A stretch of DNA of 64,000 nt from Nitrospira moscoviensis (GTDB lineage Bacteria > Nitrospirota > Nitrospiria > Nitrospirales > Nitrospiraceae): NCBI RefSeq assembly GCF_001273775.1, contig NZ_CP011801.1, positions 4,442,001 to 4,506,000 on the forward strand, in the 5' to 3' direction. The translations under genes and the position numbers were made by a program. Every line of letters starts with the position of its first letter. Within the stretch, counting starts at the first letter, position 1. The notes under the pieces were generated by a model. That model was not told the DNA's origin. It saw nothing but the letters and a program-made list of their open reading frames with translations, and made no database searches. This document shows positions 1 to 8,539 of the stretch, in pieces.

Positions 1-83
1 GCCACCCCACAACTGGCCGCGACTTGTCGGTTGCTGAGCCCGCAAGCCCATTTGAGTCGCAATAGGTCTTTGATTTTTCGCAT
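1..83 (-). CDS. istA: IstA-like IS21 transposase, N-terminal fragment at window edge
   Basis: Translation from the ATG at 83 gives 27 residues beginning MRKIKDLLRLKWACGLSNRQ. This is the typical N-terminal helix-turn-helix of IS21 IstA, which binds the element's terminal repeats and catalyses transposition. A GGAG ribosome site lies upstream of the start. The gene runs off the left edge, so integrity of the DDE catalytic domain is unknown. Confidence 0.8.
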   Translation of the reverse strand, partial: MRKIKDLLRLKWACGLSNRQVAASCGV

Positions 84-250
84 GGTCACTCGCTCCGCTG
101 GCATCAGTCCCTCCCCCCTAGTAAATGGAGGGGACACGATACCCAGGTTGAGGAGGACCTGTGTCGCGGGCGGCTCCGACAGGAGCCCGTGGCGGATCGC
201 CGGCTTATTCCGAGGGATGTCGGCCACCGATTCCGAGGAGACTCGAAACA

Positions 251-341
251 GTGGCCGACTTCCGGTCGGAATCAGTGGCCGCGTTCCGTCGGAATGGGTG
301 GCCGACTTGCGTCGGAATCAGTGGCCGGCTTGGGTCGGAAT
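251..341. repeat. IS21 terminal repeat array (four copies)
   Basis: Four copies of a 21-22 base unit of the form GTGGCCGnnTTnnGTCGGAAT start at 251, 275, 298 and 321, spaced 23-24 bases apart. An inverted partial copy lies at about 203-240. These are interpreted as IstA-binding multiple terminal repeats. They are too short and too uniform, with almost no spacer, to be a CRISPR array. Confidence 0.75.
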
Positions 342-403
342 ACGCATTGTGGATCGCTATTTCCGAGGGAGTGGGATTCTTATTTAGCAATCAACTGGAG
401 TCC

Positions 404-862
404 ATGATGGCTCTTTTCGATCAGGCTGGTGAATGGATCCTCGTCACTGCTCTCATCGGGATTGCCATTTTTATCGGGCACAAATTTCATCGTAGACAAC
501 AGGTGTTGCGTGAACATCGGATGGCGAAGATTTCCACCGATGAATTGAAAGACATGATGGATGGCGGGCAGCCGGTCAAGATTATTGACGTCAGAAACCT
601 CCTGTCGCGTGAGACGGACCCCGAAAGTATTCCGGGCGCCATACACTTGCTATTCGAAGAGATTGATCATCGCAAAGATGAGCTGCCGAGAGATCACGAG
701 GTTATCCTGTACTGCACGTGCCCGAACGATATTTCCAGCGCCCGCACCGCATTAAAGCTGAAACAACACGGCATTCAACGTGTTCGGCCTCTTGAAGGGG
801 GACTTGATGCGTGGAGAGAACGGAGGTACCCCACTGAGCGAATTGACCTCCCGAGACTGTAG
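404..862 (+). CDS. Membrane-anchored rhodanese-like sulfurtransferase
   Basis: This 152-residue protein has one N-terminal membrane helix (about residues 11-27, TALIGIAIFIGH) followed by a single rhodanese domain. The domain shows KIIDVRN near its start and an active-site loop YCTCPNDISSARTA, whose first Cys is the expected persulfide-forming nucleophile. Rhodaneses transfer sulfane sulfur or act as redox or regulatory modules; the substrate here is unknown. The frame stays open upstream into the IS21 end, but the ATG at 404 follows a GGAG at 397-400 and starts at a sensible membrane anchor. A second ATG at 407 is equally possible. The IS end lies only 57 bases upstream, so the native promoter may be displaced or supplied by the element. 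Confidence 0.8.
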   Translation: MMALFDQAGEWILVTALIGIAIFIGHKFHRRQQVLREHRMAKISTDELKDMMDGGQPVKIIDVRNLLSRETDPESIPGAIHLLFEEIDHRKDELPRDHEVILYCTCPNDISSARTALKLKQHGIQRVRPLEGGLDAWRERRYPTERIDLPRL

Positions 863-1077
863 GTTTATGTAGTGAGGCTCGGCCTGGATAGGGCGTGATC
901 ATGAAAAGAGCAAGACAAGCTCTCTAACATACCCGGAGCCCGTAGGCCTCATCAGCTTGCAGGAGAACCAGGTATGCGATGGACATGGGTTGCCTGACAG
1001 AGCTCAAGATCCGGTACCTGTGCTGAGGGGAGGACCATCTCTTGGGTGAGGCACAACCAAGGACTCCATCTGTTTGA

Positions 1078-2100
1078 TTAGAAGCGGAAGGCACTACCAA
1101 TCCAGACCGTATTCACGATAGTGAGATCTTTCTCAAAAGTCAGTTTTCCTTGTGATCGAAGATAGCCAAGCGTGAGATCAATTCCTTGAGTGAGCGCGTA
1201 TCGTCCTTCAATCTCACCCTGCAAGGTTGTATCATGGGCGCCTCGAAAATCATCATCAGGTATACCCGACGTCAACGAATTCCTTTCATAGTCTATTCCG
1301 CATCTAATCGAAAGCCTCTCTGTTAGACGCGCAACGATTTCCGCCTCAAGGTAATGAATGTACCCGGAGACGTCCTCGCCAAATTCAGGTTGTTTTCGCC
1401 CCCTCGCAAGGCCACGCTCGAGGTGGTAGCCGAGCATAAAGGTGAGTCCTTCACGAAACTCCCACTCCATATGCGTACCCAGTGTCCAAAAGAACGTGTC
1501 CCGTCCAGAAAATGCTTCGTTGTACGAACGGGTTCCGTATCGATTAAGGAGACGGAGCGTCAAATTATCAAGAACCTTACGCTCTAATTCAATTGCTCCA
1601 AAATGAGTTGTGACACGCTCTTGCCCGATGCGGGATTCCCCCAGTCTGCTCTCTTCGTGGGTCCCTAAAAGCAGGTTGGGACCGTAATGATACCGAAGCC
1701 TCAGCTGTGTATTTGCCGGGAGCGCTTGCGTAATCTGTGCGCCGAATGTGCCGTGATTGAATTCAGGAGTGTTCTCGAAAATAAATCCTTGGGCACGAAT
1801 GGCGGCATCAAGCTTACCCCACGAGGGGAGAAAAGAGCGGGTCGCCTGAATCACTGGCTCGACGACAAAGCTGCGCCCTTGCCTGGGAATATCAAGGACC
1901 GGCTGTGTTGGGTCCTCAAGCAGTGATAGACGCTGCGAGGCAGAGAAATTGGATACGTTATCAGTATAAAATGTGTTTAACTCTCCGCTAAACTTCCATG
2001 TAGACACAACCGATTCGGTGGGCTCGGCCCCCATCAATGAAGCGGGCCAGAGGAACAAAGCAAGAAACAATGCACGCCGGTCACGAAAAACAAACCTCAT
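1078..2100 (-). CDS. Putative outer-membrane beta-barrel protein
   Basis: A 340-residue protein with a clear signal peptide (MRFVFRDRRALFLALFLWPA, cleavage near SLMGAEP). The mature part is rich in alternating polar/aromatic strands ending in an aromatic residue (WIGSAFRF), as in outer-membrane barrels of the capsule/exosortase-associated type. The start at 2100 is chosen because AAGGAG lies upstream at good spacing; an upstream in-frame start at 2160 would add a non-signal extension. It lies downstream of nirK on the same strand, separated by a hairpin, and may be independent of it. No ligand or partner can be named. Confidence 0.65.
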   Translation of the reverse strand: MRFVFRDRRALFLALFLWPASLMGAEPTESVVSTWKFSGELNTFYTDNVSNFSASQRLSLLEDPTQPVLDIPRQGRSFVVEPVIQATRSFLPSWGKLDAAIRAQGFIFENTPEFNHGTFGAQITQALPANTQLRLRYHYGPNLLLGTHEESRLGESRIGQERVTTHFGAIELERKVLDNLTLRLLNRYGTRSYNEAFSGRDTFFWTLGTHMEWEFREGLTFMLGYHLERGLARGRKQPEFGEDVSGYIHYLEAEIVARLTERLSIRCGIDYERNSLTSGIPDDDFRGAHDTTLQGEIEGRYALTQGIDLTLGYLRSQGKLTFEKDLTIVNTVWIGSAFRF

Positions 2101-2240
2101 ATCAGTTCCGTTCTCCTTCGACTTGGGAATCTTATTCGCCCGCCCTATGCTCCTAGCCAAGGTTTGAAAGTCCGCTTTATAGAAGATCTACTTGCTGCGA
2201 GACAGACATGCCTTGCACCGCCCCGACCCTAGGGAAACTG

Positions 2241-2265
2241 GTGCTGAGGGGGAGAACCTCAGCAC
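2241..2265 (-). terminator. Strong hairpin downstream of nirK
   Basis: GTGCTGAGG (2241-2249) pairs perfectly with CCTCAGCAC (2257-2265) around a seven-base loop. It sits 69 bases after the nirK stop. There is no long U-run, so it is either a weak intrinsic terminator or an mRNA 3'-end stabiliser. Confidence 0.45.
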
Positions 2266-2333
2266 AAAGCAAGGATAGGAGTGGGGAGGACGGCGCAAGA
2301 ACCCGCCGCCCTCCCTCCACCATAATGTGTAGG

Positions 2334-3848
2334 TTATTGCTTGAGAGACCCGTGATAGAGGCTTTGCAGCAATTCGCTATTCCAACCACCTTCGACCATG
2401 ACATGACCAGCCGCACCAAACTCGACCGCTTCGATCAGATTGTGATTGAGATACACGTATAAACCAGGCTGCTTAAAGGTATATAAAGCCGCACCTGCCG
2501 CACCTCCTCGCACAAACCACGTCTGCACATCTTTTAATGGCGGAGAGGAAAACGAGCCTGTTTCCCACACGTAGTCTCCGTGGCCACCGATAAGGTGAGG
2601 CCGGGTATCTCGGTTTCCTTGCATGTGGATAAACAACACTCGCTCGCCGACTTTCGCTTTCATGGCGTCCTTGCCTGTTAATCCTCCGACACGTCCGTTA
2701 AAAACAATGTGAGATGGGGTGAGGCTATGCATCGAGGCAACCCAGTCGTTCAGATCTTCGCCAGAGAACGAGTATTGTTTAAACTTTCCCGTGGCATCGC
2801 GTGGCACATAAAAATCATTTTCTCCGATGTAATAGGCTCGATCATAGGTTAAGGAATTACCCTTTTCGTCGGTGAGCCCCTGGCGAGGCAGGACCAATAT
2901 GACTCCCGTCATCCCATGCGTGACATGGTAGGGGGTCATGATTCCCTCTGGAGCGCAGTGATACAAGAACGTACCTGATTTCGTAGCCTTAAAACGAATG
3001 GTGGCTTGATTGCCTGGTGTCACAGTCGTCAATGCCGCTCCTCCAAGTTTTCCAGTCACTGCGTGCAGATCGATGTTATGCTCCATCAGATTGGAAGATG
3101 GATTTCTAATCGTTAATTCAACGTAATCTCCCTCATGAGCGACGATAGCTGGAGCAGGGATTGAGCCGTTGTAAGTCAGCGCCATAATCGCTGTGCCGTC
3201 ACTATCCAAAACCCATTTCTTTTCCTGCACCGTCAGCTCAACGACAACCACTTTAGGATCACCGGTCGTGGCTTGATCGTGTAGTGGCAACATAGGCGGA
3301 GGGACGAGATCAAGCTTCACTCGCTCGAGCTTAGCAACTAAATCCGCTACTTCCTTGGAAGCGGCCGTGGTCACCATACTTAAGTCATGGCCGGCTGTAT
3401 CCATGTTGGAACTCTCATGTGCGAGCGTTCCAAGATAGGCGACGACGTCACGACGCGCCTGGGCGTCCTCGACCATGATCGGCATCTTGCTATGCGCCTT
3501 TGGATTGCCTAAATAGAGCCGAACAAAATCAGACGGTCCATGCAGCCATTGCGTAAGTAAATCCTCGGTCCAAATGAGCCCTTTTGCGTTGGATTCCTGA
3601 AGGGCATGACTATAGTCGTATCCAGGGTAGGAACCTGCTTTCCTGCCGACCACCCCATTTAGAACCGGCCCAAATGCGTTTTGTGCCGTCTCGCCAACTT
3701 GGTGACAGGCGAGGCACTGCTTAAACAAGGCCTTCCCACGCTCCGGGCTACCTGGGAAATCTTTCGCCGCCACGGCAGGGCTCAACCAAGCCAGAAGGCC
3801 AACCATCCCTGCCAATGCCAGAAACAATCTTGATGAGTTCATTTTCAA
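2334..3848 (-). CDS. nirK: Copper nitrite reductase with N-terminal cytochrome c domain
   Basis: This 504-residue periplasmic enzyme should reduce nitrite to nitric oxide. A signal peptide (to about residue 28) is followed by a cytochrome c domain with CLACH (C45, C48, H49) and a likely axial Met122. A two-cupredoxin nitrite reductase follows. Type 1 copper ligands are H257, C298, H308 and M313; type 2 ligands are H262, H297 and H469. The catalytic Asp (D260) and His (H418 in RPHLIGGHGD) are also present, so the enzyme looks functional. In the better-known cytochrome-fused NirKs the haem domain is C-terminal; here it is N-terminal and could donate electrons directly. No denitrification neighbours (NO reductase, regulator) are seen. 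The start at 3848 follows GAAAGGG; a second Met at residue 3 is an alternative. Confidence 0.93.
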   Translation of the reverse strand: MKMNSSRLFLALAGMVGLLAWLSPAVAAKDFPGSPERGKALFKQCLACHQVGETAQNAFGPVLNGVVGRKAGSYPGYDYSHALQESNAKGLIWTEDLLTQWLHGPSDFVRLYLGNPKAHSKMPIMVEDAQARRDVVAYLGTLAHESSNMDTAGHDLSMVTTAASKEVADLVAKLERVKLDLVPPPMLPLHDQATTGDPKVVVVELTVQEKKWVLDSDGTAIMALTYNGSIPAPAIVAHEGDYVELTIRNPSSNLMEHNIDLHAVTGKLGGAALTTVTPGNQATIRFKATKSGTFLYHCAPEGIMTPYHVTHGMTGVILVLPRQGLTDEKGNSLTYDRAYYIGENDFYVPRDATGKFKQYSFSGEDLNDWVASMHSLTPSHIVFNGRVGGLTGKDAMKAKVGERVLFIHMQGNRDTRPHLIGGHGDYVWETGSFSSPPLKDVQTWFVRGGAAGAALYTFKQPGLYVYLNHNLIEAVEFGAAGHVMVEGGWNSELLQSLYHGSLKQ

Positions 3849-5219
3849 ACCCTTTCATTTCCTAGGAACGCCATGACCAAGCACGTGGAGCGTTCAGGGA
3901 GGATAGATCCTGCATCAGCAGGCTGTGTCAGTGGGGCGACACTGAACTTTGGCTATAGTGGTATACTGAGCGAACATTTTTTAAGTTTTGCACATTACAG
4001 CCATTGATCATCCCCAACCAGAATCCGCGTCAGCACCATATGATCAACGGGCGTGCTTTTTGTGGTTCAAGCGTTTAAACACTTTCACGGATACTAATAG
4101 GTCGTCCAAATCCAAGTCTGTCAGCTTAATGACAAACAACCAGCAGAATGCCTGAGTTGAGAAACAGTAATGGATTCAGAAACGCGAGATGCCTTCAGCA
4201 GCTCCAACTCAGTCGATTTTTGGCCGGATGAAAATGAGCCTGGCAAACAAGAGAGGGGACAACCTGAAATGTAGCCGTATTCCACAAGGAATATGGCCCG
4301 CGGATAGCGCGGCAATGCGGAGTGGCAGGCCCTGGATGATGATTTAACCCATGATCTTGCCAACCGTCTAAATCGCGAGTTCCACCATCGGTGGCGCGGT
4401 GGTTGCCGAGGGTGAGAATTCTCGGGATGGTGCGGTTCACCGCATACACGCCATTCAGCGCATTCGTGTCTGACTAGATCGACTCGAAAGTGGAGGAGTG
4501 GAGCGGATTAGGCTGGGGCCGCCTGTGATCAACTGGGACTAACATCTGACGGCGCATCGTCTGCCGGCCAACGCAGAGATGAGATCCAGCGTATCGGGCC
4601 TTATGAGCCAAGGCGGGAATGTCCCCGCCGTCGATCAGCTTTGGGATCTAGTATGGAAGAAGATTAGAAAACATGCACGCGTCCGGTTAAGCCTTGTACC
4701 TCTAGTGACTTTTCTGTATGAAGATGATCTCCTTCATATGTCCAGAAAATCCGTTGAATGGGTCTCATTTTGGAGTTGGCAGGTGAGGTTTAGGCTGGAG
4801 TGGTCCGCCCCCAGGGGTTAGGCCACCAGGCCAATTTAGTCACGCCAAGAATGAGATTTCACTGAAACCTAGGCCGCTGGGAGTTTTCTGAAGAAAAGAA
4901 GAAAGAGAATTAGTTTCCATATTTTTTGTTATGAATTTGGATCTCGCTGGATTGGCCGATTTGAAAAGTTTCCATATCTTCTATCTTTGCCAGGTTGTAT
5001 ACCAACGTGATATCAATTGGTTAGAAAAGAGGAAGTTTCTCTAAATTTTGTAATGCCACAAGAACCTGTCAAGATTCGAAATATTAAGAATGTATTACAG
5101 AAACTAGGGACGTCCCTCGTGCAGCCAGTCGCATTCCACCGGTGTCAGCGCCTGCATGCGCTGGATGGCGGGAGAGATGAACATTGGCGGCGGCGTCAGG
5201 AACGGCCCACCATTGAAAC
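3849..5219. other. Gene-poor stretch upstream of nirK
   Basis: About 1.4 kb with no convincing gene on either strand and, by eye, a more AT-rich composition than its surroundings, especially 4860-5100. The nirK promoter must lie in the first part; AT-rich hexamers occur near 3950-3970 on the minus strand but no clear FNR/NNR palindrome was found. The segment 4280-4600 is GC-rich and might be decayed coding sequence, but no family is recognisable. It may be an old insertion scar. Confidence 0.4.
5104..5214 (-). pseudogene. Possible C-terminal remnant of an unidentified gene
   Basis: A short minus-strand frame with protein-like composition encodes about 36 residues including FLTPPPMFISPAIQRMQALT and ending DWLHEGRP before a TAG at 5104-5106. 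It has no start codon with a ribosome site and is closed upstream by a stop. It reads like the tail of a truncated gene, but the family is not recognised and it could be chance. Confidence 0.2.
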
Positions 5220-5247
5220 TTTAACGCATTGGTAATGCCCCTGTAAC
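5220..5247 (+). promoter_or_regulatory. Pho-box-like 11-base direct repeats before the PhoB-like gene
   Basis: Three units, TTTAAC (5220), GGTAAT (5231) and TGTAAC (5242), lie at exact 11-base steps and end 57 bases before the start at 5305. The spacing matches PhoB/PhoP boxes and suggests autoregulation of the response regulator. Confidence 0.65.
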
Positions 5248-5304
5248 ACGGGGGAGCTAGCGTGGTGGCGTTGGGTGTGGTTTCATTCCCAAGAGAGGCT
5301 CTGT

Positions 5305-6027
5305 ATGGCTGCCCACTCGCCGAAAAAGATTCTGATCGTAGAGGACGAGGCGGACATCGCCCGCTTGGTCAAACTCTATTTGGAGAAAGAGGGCTATCAG
5401 ACGACCCTCGCGAGAACGGGGTTGGAGGGATGGAAAGCGCTGGCGTCGGAACGTCCCGATCTGGTGATTCTCGACTTGATGCTCCCGGAAATGGACGGCC
5501 TCGAGCTGTGCAAGAAGCTTCGCGGCCGGGCGGAGACCGCTCTGCTTCCGGTGATCATGCTCACCGCCAAGGCCGACGAAGCCGACACGATTGTGGGCCT
5601 CGAGTTGGGGGCGGACGACTATGTTACCAAACCCTTCAGTCCCAAGGCCCTGGTAGCCCGCATGAAGGCCTTGTTTCGCCGTCTCGACCGGCAGGATGAC
5701 GACAGGCCGTCGTTGTATCGCTATGGACATCTGGTCATGGACCTGTCCCGGCATGAAGTCACCGTCGACGGGCGTGAGACTCCCCTCACCGCGAAAGAGT
5801 TCGGGCTGCTCGAGCATTTTCTTCGTCATCCCGGCCGCGTATTGACCCGGGATGTGCTGCTCAATGCGATCTGGGGCTACGAATACTACGGCACGACACG
5901 AACGGTCGACGTCCATGTGCGTCGTCTGAAATCCAAGCTGCCTGTTTTGAACCAGGCAGTCGTTTCGGTGAAATCGCTCGGCTATAAGCTGCTCGAACCG
6001 GAGCCGGCCTCCCCCGCGCGGCGATGA
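5305..6027 (+). CDS. phoB: OmpR/PhoB-family response regulator (canonical receiver)
   Basis: A 240-residue two-domain transcription factor. The receiver has the acidic pair (ILIVEDEAD), the phospho-acceptor Asp in LVILDLMLPEMDG, the Thr switch in MLTAKAD and the Lys in YVTKPFSP, so it should be phosphorylated normally. The C-terminal winged helix (about residues 135-235) includes LTAKEFGLLEHFL and TRTVDVHVRRLKSKL, as in PhoB/PhoP. The start at 5305 follows AAGAGAGG. It overlaps the next lipoprotein gene by 4 bases (ATGA). No histidine kinase (PhoR) is adjacent, unlike most phoBR pairs. The upstream box array and the density of phosphate genes support a PhoB role; the symbol is an inference. 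Confidence 0.85.
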   Translation: MAAHSPKKILIVEDEADIARLVKLYLEKEGYQTTLARTGLEGWKALASERPDLVILDLMLPEMDGLELCKKLRGRAETALLPVIMLTAKADEADTIVGLELGADDYVTKPFSPKALVARMKALFRRLDRQDDDRPSLYRYGHLVMDLSRHEVTVDGRETPLTAKEFGLLEHFLRHPGRVLTRDVLLNAIWGYEYYGTTRTVDVHVRRLKSKLPVLNQAVVSVKSLGYKLLEPEPASPARR

Positions 6028-6317
6028 CCCCGAAGGCGTCACGCCTCCTTGCCCCAGCCTCTCTGCTTCTGCTTCTCGCCTGCATCCATGAGCCTCGTCT
6101 GGAGGCGTTCGAAGAGAGCGTCGGTCGCCTCACTCAAGACGAGCTCCGCCATCAATTCGGCGATCCCCAGCGGCTCAAGCGGCTGCCGACCGGCACGGAA
6201 GTCTGGGACTACGATTTCCTGGCCGGCGGGTCGCGCTGCGCCGGCTATCGGGTGTACTTCGACGACGCCCAACGCTCGACGCGCTGGGAGTCTCGCGCCT
6301 GTGCGGCCGCACCGTGA
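6024..6317 (+). CDS. Small lipoprotein, BamE/SmpA-like
   Basis: A 97-residue protein with a lipoprotein signal peptide (LLLLAC lipobox, Cys20). The mature part follows the short SmpA/OmlA-like pattern LTQDELRHQFGDPQRLKRLP then EVWDYDF. Such domains help outer-membrane assembly or act as small periplasmic adaptors. Its ATG overlaps the phoB-like stop, so the two are translationally coupled, suggesting a role connected to phosphate signalling or envelope adjustment. The function is unproven. Confidence 0.65.
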   Translation: MTPKASRLLAPASLLLLLACIHEPRLEAFEESVGRLTQDELRHQFGDPQRLKRLPTGTEVWDYDFLAGGSRCAGYRVYFDDAQRSTRWESRACAAAP

Positions 6318-6454
6318 GCCGAATGCCGCACGCCGCCCTGCCCGTCGATGCCTCCCGCCCGCGCGGGTCCCCGCCTGTTACAGGAATTTGAGCCGCTCCT
6401 GACATAACCGGCGCACCCGGTGCAGTACGCTAACGTCCAATCCACGGTGTCGCC

Positions 6455-6873
6455 ATGCCTTATACAGGCTCTTCACACAACAAGCGGACGTCGGCGCCGA
6501 GCCCCGGCTCAGGCCGGCCCGTCATCCCGCACCGTGAGTTGGGTAGGCAATTGGAGCGCCAACGGGCGATGCTCTTGAACAGCACGGCCCTCTCCCTCGC
6601 CGCATCGGACATATCAGAGACGTCCGCCGACCTCGCCGACCAGGCCGCCATGGAATGCGCGCACGATCTTGCGCTGGAGGTAAAACAACGCACGTTCAAA
6701 AACTGCGCCGGATCGAACGCGCGCTGCAATTGATACGGACAGCTGATTATGGACGCTGCCGGCAGTGCGGCGCGGACATTCCGTCTCGCCGGCTGCAGGT
6801 ACAGCCGGACGCCGTCTTCTGCGTGCCCTGCCTCAGCGCCGTGGAAAGACAGGCGCTCGACCGAGGCTGGTAA
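6455..6873 (+). pseudogene. DksA/TraR-type zinc-finger protein, split by a frameshift
   Basis: Two overlapping frames together make a DksA/TraR protein of about 140 residues. The first (6455 on) gives a coiled-coil half ending DLADQAAMECAHDLALEVKQR. The second supplies KLRRIERALQLIRTADYGRC and the four-Cys zinc finger CRQCG...CVPC, ending at 6873. The frame changes at an A5 run at 6698-6702. DksA relatives modulate RNA polymerase initiation, often with ppGpp. The break could be a true mutation, a sequencing error in the A-run or slippage during expression. Both halves are well preserved, which argues for recent or artefactual disruption. Confidence 0.75.
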
Positions 6874-6922
6874 AAACACCTCGCTGACGGTGACCCCGGG
6901 GTCGTGTAACGAGGAGGATGCC

Positions 6923-7183
6923 ATGCGGTGCGGACGTTGCGCCGGCATGAGCGTGCCGGAAATCATCTCGGAGGGCGGCACACGGCTGGCGGCGCAGCGG
7001 TGCATTCACTGCGGCGACGTGGTGGACGGGGTGATCCTCCGCAACCGGCATGCGGGCCAACGCCCCCGGCCCGGCCGAGCCCGAACGCCCGCCTACAGCC
7101 GGCGCAGCCTCCCGCCACCCGCTCTCGCGTCGTGGCCGGCTACAACGATCCTCGATCACCCATGCCGGTCAGGCGGGGCTTGA
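6923..7183 (+). CDS. Small zinc-ribbon protein
   Basis: An 86-residue protein beginning MRCGRCAGM, with a second pair in CIHCGDVVDGVILRNRH, giving a CxxC...CxxC zinc ribbon. Short proteins of this pattern seem common in Nitrospira-like genomes, but their function is unknown. The start is fixed by GAGGAGG at 6911-6917. The first 55 residues are family-like; the Pro/Arg-rich C-terminal 30 residues look atypical and may be a run-on. It lies just after the split DksA-like gene, so two zinc-finger proteins sit together. Confidence 0.65.
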   Translation: MRCGRCAGMSVPEIISEGGTRLAAQRCIHCGDVVDGVILRNRHAGQRPRPGRARTPAYSRRSLPPPALASWPATTILDHPCRSGGA

Positions 7184-7411
7184 TCTTCAGCCGTGAATGC
7201 ACGATGCGCGGCGGTGTCTCTCGCTCGAATCCGCTCCTTCTCTTGCGCCGGCCCGCGTACCTGTAACCATAAGGCTCCCCGGTGAGGTTCGACGATCAGC
7301 ACGAACGTGAGCTGCGGCGAACACCGCCCTTCGAAAAGGAGGACCGATGTGGAGGACGGGCCCATGCCCGGCCTCGTGGTAGAATGATCCGTTGTCTGTG
7401 AGCGCTCCCTT

Positions 7412-8521
7412 ATGCCTGCACCCCCAAGCCCGCTCGTCATTACCAAAGGGACCTGCTTCGCCCTCTTCGCGTACGACATCGGGCTGTCCATCAACTTGAC
7501 GGAGGCCGAGCGCCGCATCACCGCGAGCACCGAACGGGGGCGCCTGCGCCATAAGGCCCGCGCGCCGCAATATTTCGAGTACCGCCCGGCTCCGCTGCGC
7601 CTGGTGCAGGAAGGCGGCGTGTTCGCCGTCGGCCTGTACCAGTCCAGTCCTACCGTGGAGGTCATGGTCTACGATTTCGGCGCCGTCACCATCACCTATC
7701 GTTTTCCGCTGGACGGTCCGTTCGACCATTTATTGGATCTGAGCGAGTCGCTCTACGAAAATGAGCAGCTCCTGATGGAATCGCGCACGCGCGTGGATCA
7801 ATTGATTCACGTGTTGTCGCCGGCCATCGAGCGACCGCGGGTCGCCGACGAAGTCGAGGACTATCTCATTTTTTCCATTGAATCGTGCCAATCGGCGGGA
7901 GGCCGCCCCTTGTGGATGACTGAAGAAGCGGAGCTGGCGCGCATTCTGCGGGCCGAGCGCACGCCGCTCTCGGAACAAGAGACGGCCGATGCGCTGTCGT
8001 GCCGGATTTCGTTCGGACTGGAGGACGCCGCGCTCATCGATTGGAACGCGGCGGTGCTGTTCGGCAAGGAGATGGACGATGTGCGCGCCGTGCTGGAGTT
8101 CGCCAACGTCGAATTGCTCGAAATGCGCCTGCTCGACGAGCAGCTGGACCGTTCGCTGGACCAGGCCTACGAGGCCCTGTCCCGCAAGCCGCGCCTCCTG
8201 TCGCTGCCCGGCTCGCACGAGAAAGACACGACGCACATCGCGCAGCTGCAGGTCGACGCCGCGCTGCTGTTCGAGCGGGTCACGAACACGCTGAAGCTGC
8301 TCGGCGATCAATATCTCGCCCGCGTCTACCGCCTGGTCTCACAACGGTTCCACCTGGAAGCCTGGGACGCGAGCATCTTGCGGAAGCTCCAGACGCTGGA
8401 AAGCATCTACGGCAAGATGTCCGACCGCGCCGGCACCAGGCGAATGGAAGTCCTGGAATGGATCATCATCGTGCTGATCGCCGTGTCCATCGCCGTCTCG
8501 TTCCTGCCGCCCGGACACTAG
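7412..8521 (+). CDS. DUF155/RMD1-like protein with C-terminal membrane anchor
   Basis: A 369-residue protein with a mostly soluble body and a single C-terminal membrane helix (WIIIVLIAVSIAVSFLPPGH). Features recalling the RMD1/YagE (DUF155) family are a YDFGAVTI strand, the LDLSESLYENEQLL segment, and a helical region before the terminal anchor. Bacterial members have no established biochemical role. The ATG at 7412 has no strong ribosome site. The next lipoprotein gene begins 18 bases after its stop, so the two probably form an operon. The family assignment is moderate. Confidence 0.6.
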   Translation: MPAPPSPLVITKGTCFALFAYDIGLSINLTEAERRITASTERGRLRHKARAPQYFEYRPAPLRLVQEGGVFAVGLYQSSPTVEVMVYDFGAVTITYRFPLDGPFDHLLDLSESLYENEQLLMESRTRVDQLIHVLSPAIERPRVADEVEDYLIFSIESCQSAGGRPLWMTEEAELARILRAERTPLSEQETADALSCRISFGLEDAALIDWNAAVLFGKEMDDVRAVLEFANVELLEMRLLDEQLDRSLDQAYEALSRKPRLLSLPGSHEKDTTHIAQLQVDAALLFERVTNTLKLLGDQYLARVYRLVSQRFHLEAWDASILRKLQTLESIYGKMSDRAGTRRMEVLEWIIIVLIAVSIAVSFLPPGH

Positions 8522-8539
8522 CCGCAGAAGGGAGGATCT

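Larger units (their letters stand above)
1..346 (-). mobile_element. IS21-family insertion sequence, one end (partial)
   Basis: The segment carries the 5' end of an IstA-type transposase gene on the minus strand, with an array of short repeats between that gene and the outer end. IS21 elements characteristically carry multiple terminal repeats of this kind. The outermost minus-strand bases read TGCGTATTCCGACC, which starts with TG as IS21 ends do, so the end is placed at 346. The rest of the element (istA body, istB, other end) lies outside the window, and the target duplication cannot be checked. Confidence 0.8.

Noticed and set aside
251..341. CRISPR-like regularly spaced repeats
   Set aside because: Spacers are only 1-3 bases and the position next to istA identifies IS21 terminal repeats.
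4121..4821. Several short open frames in the gap upstream of nirK
   Set aside because: No ribosome sites, no recognisable motifs, and inconsistent composition.
6377..6409. Possible Pho-type array before the dksA-like gene
   Set aside because: GTTACA at 6377 and later TAAC-like bases do not fall on an exact 11-base register.
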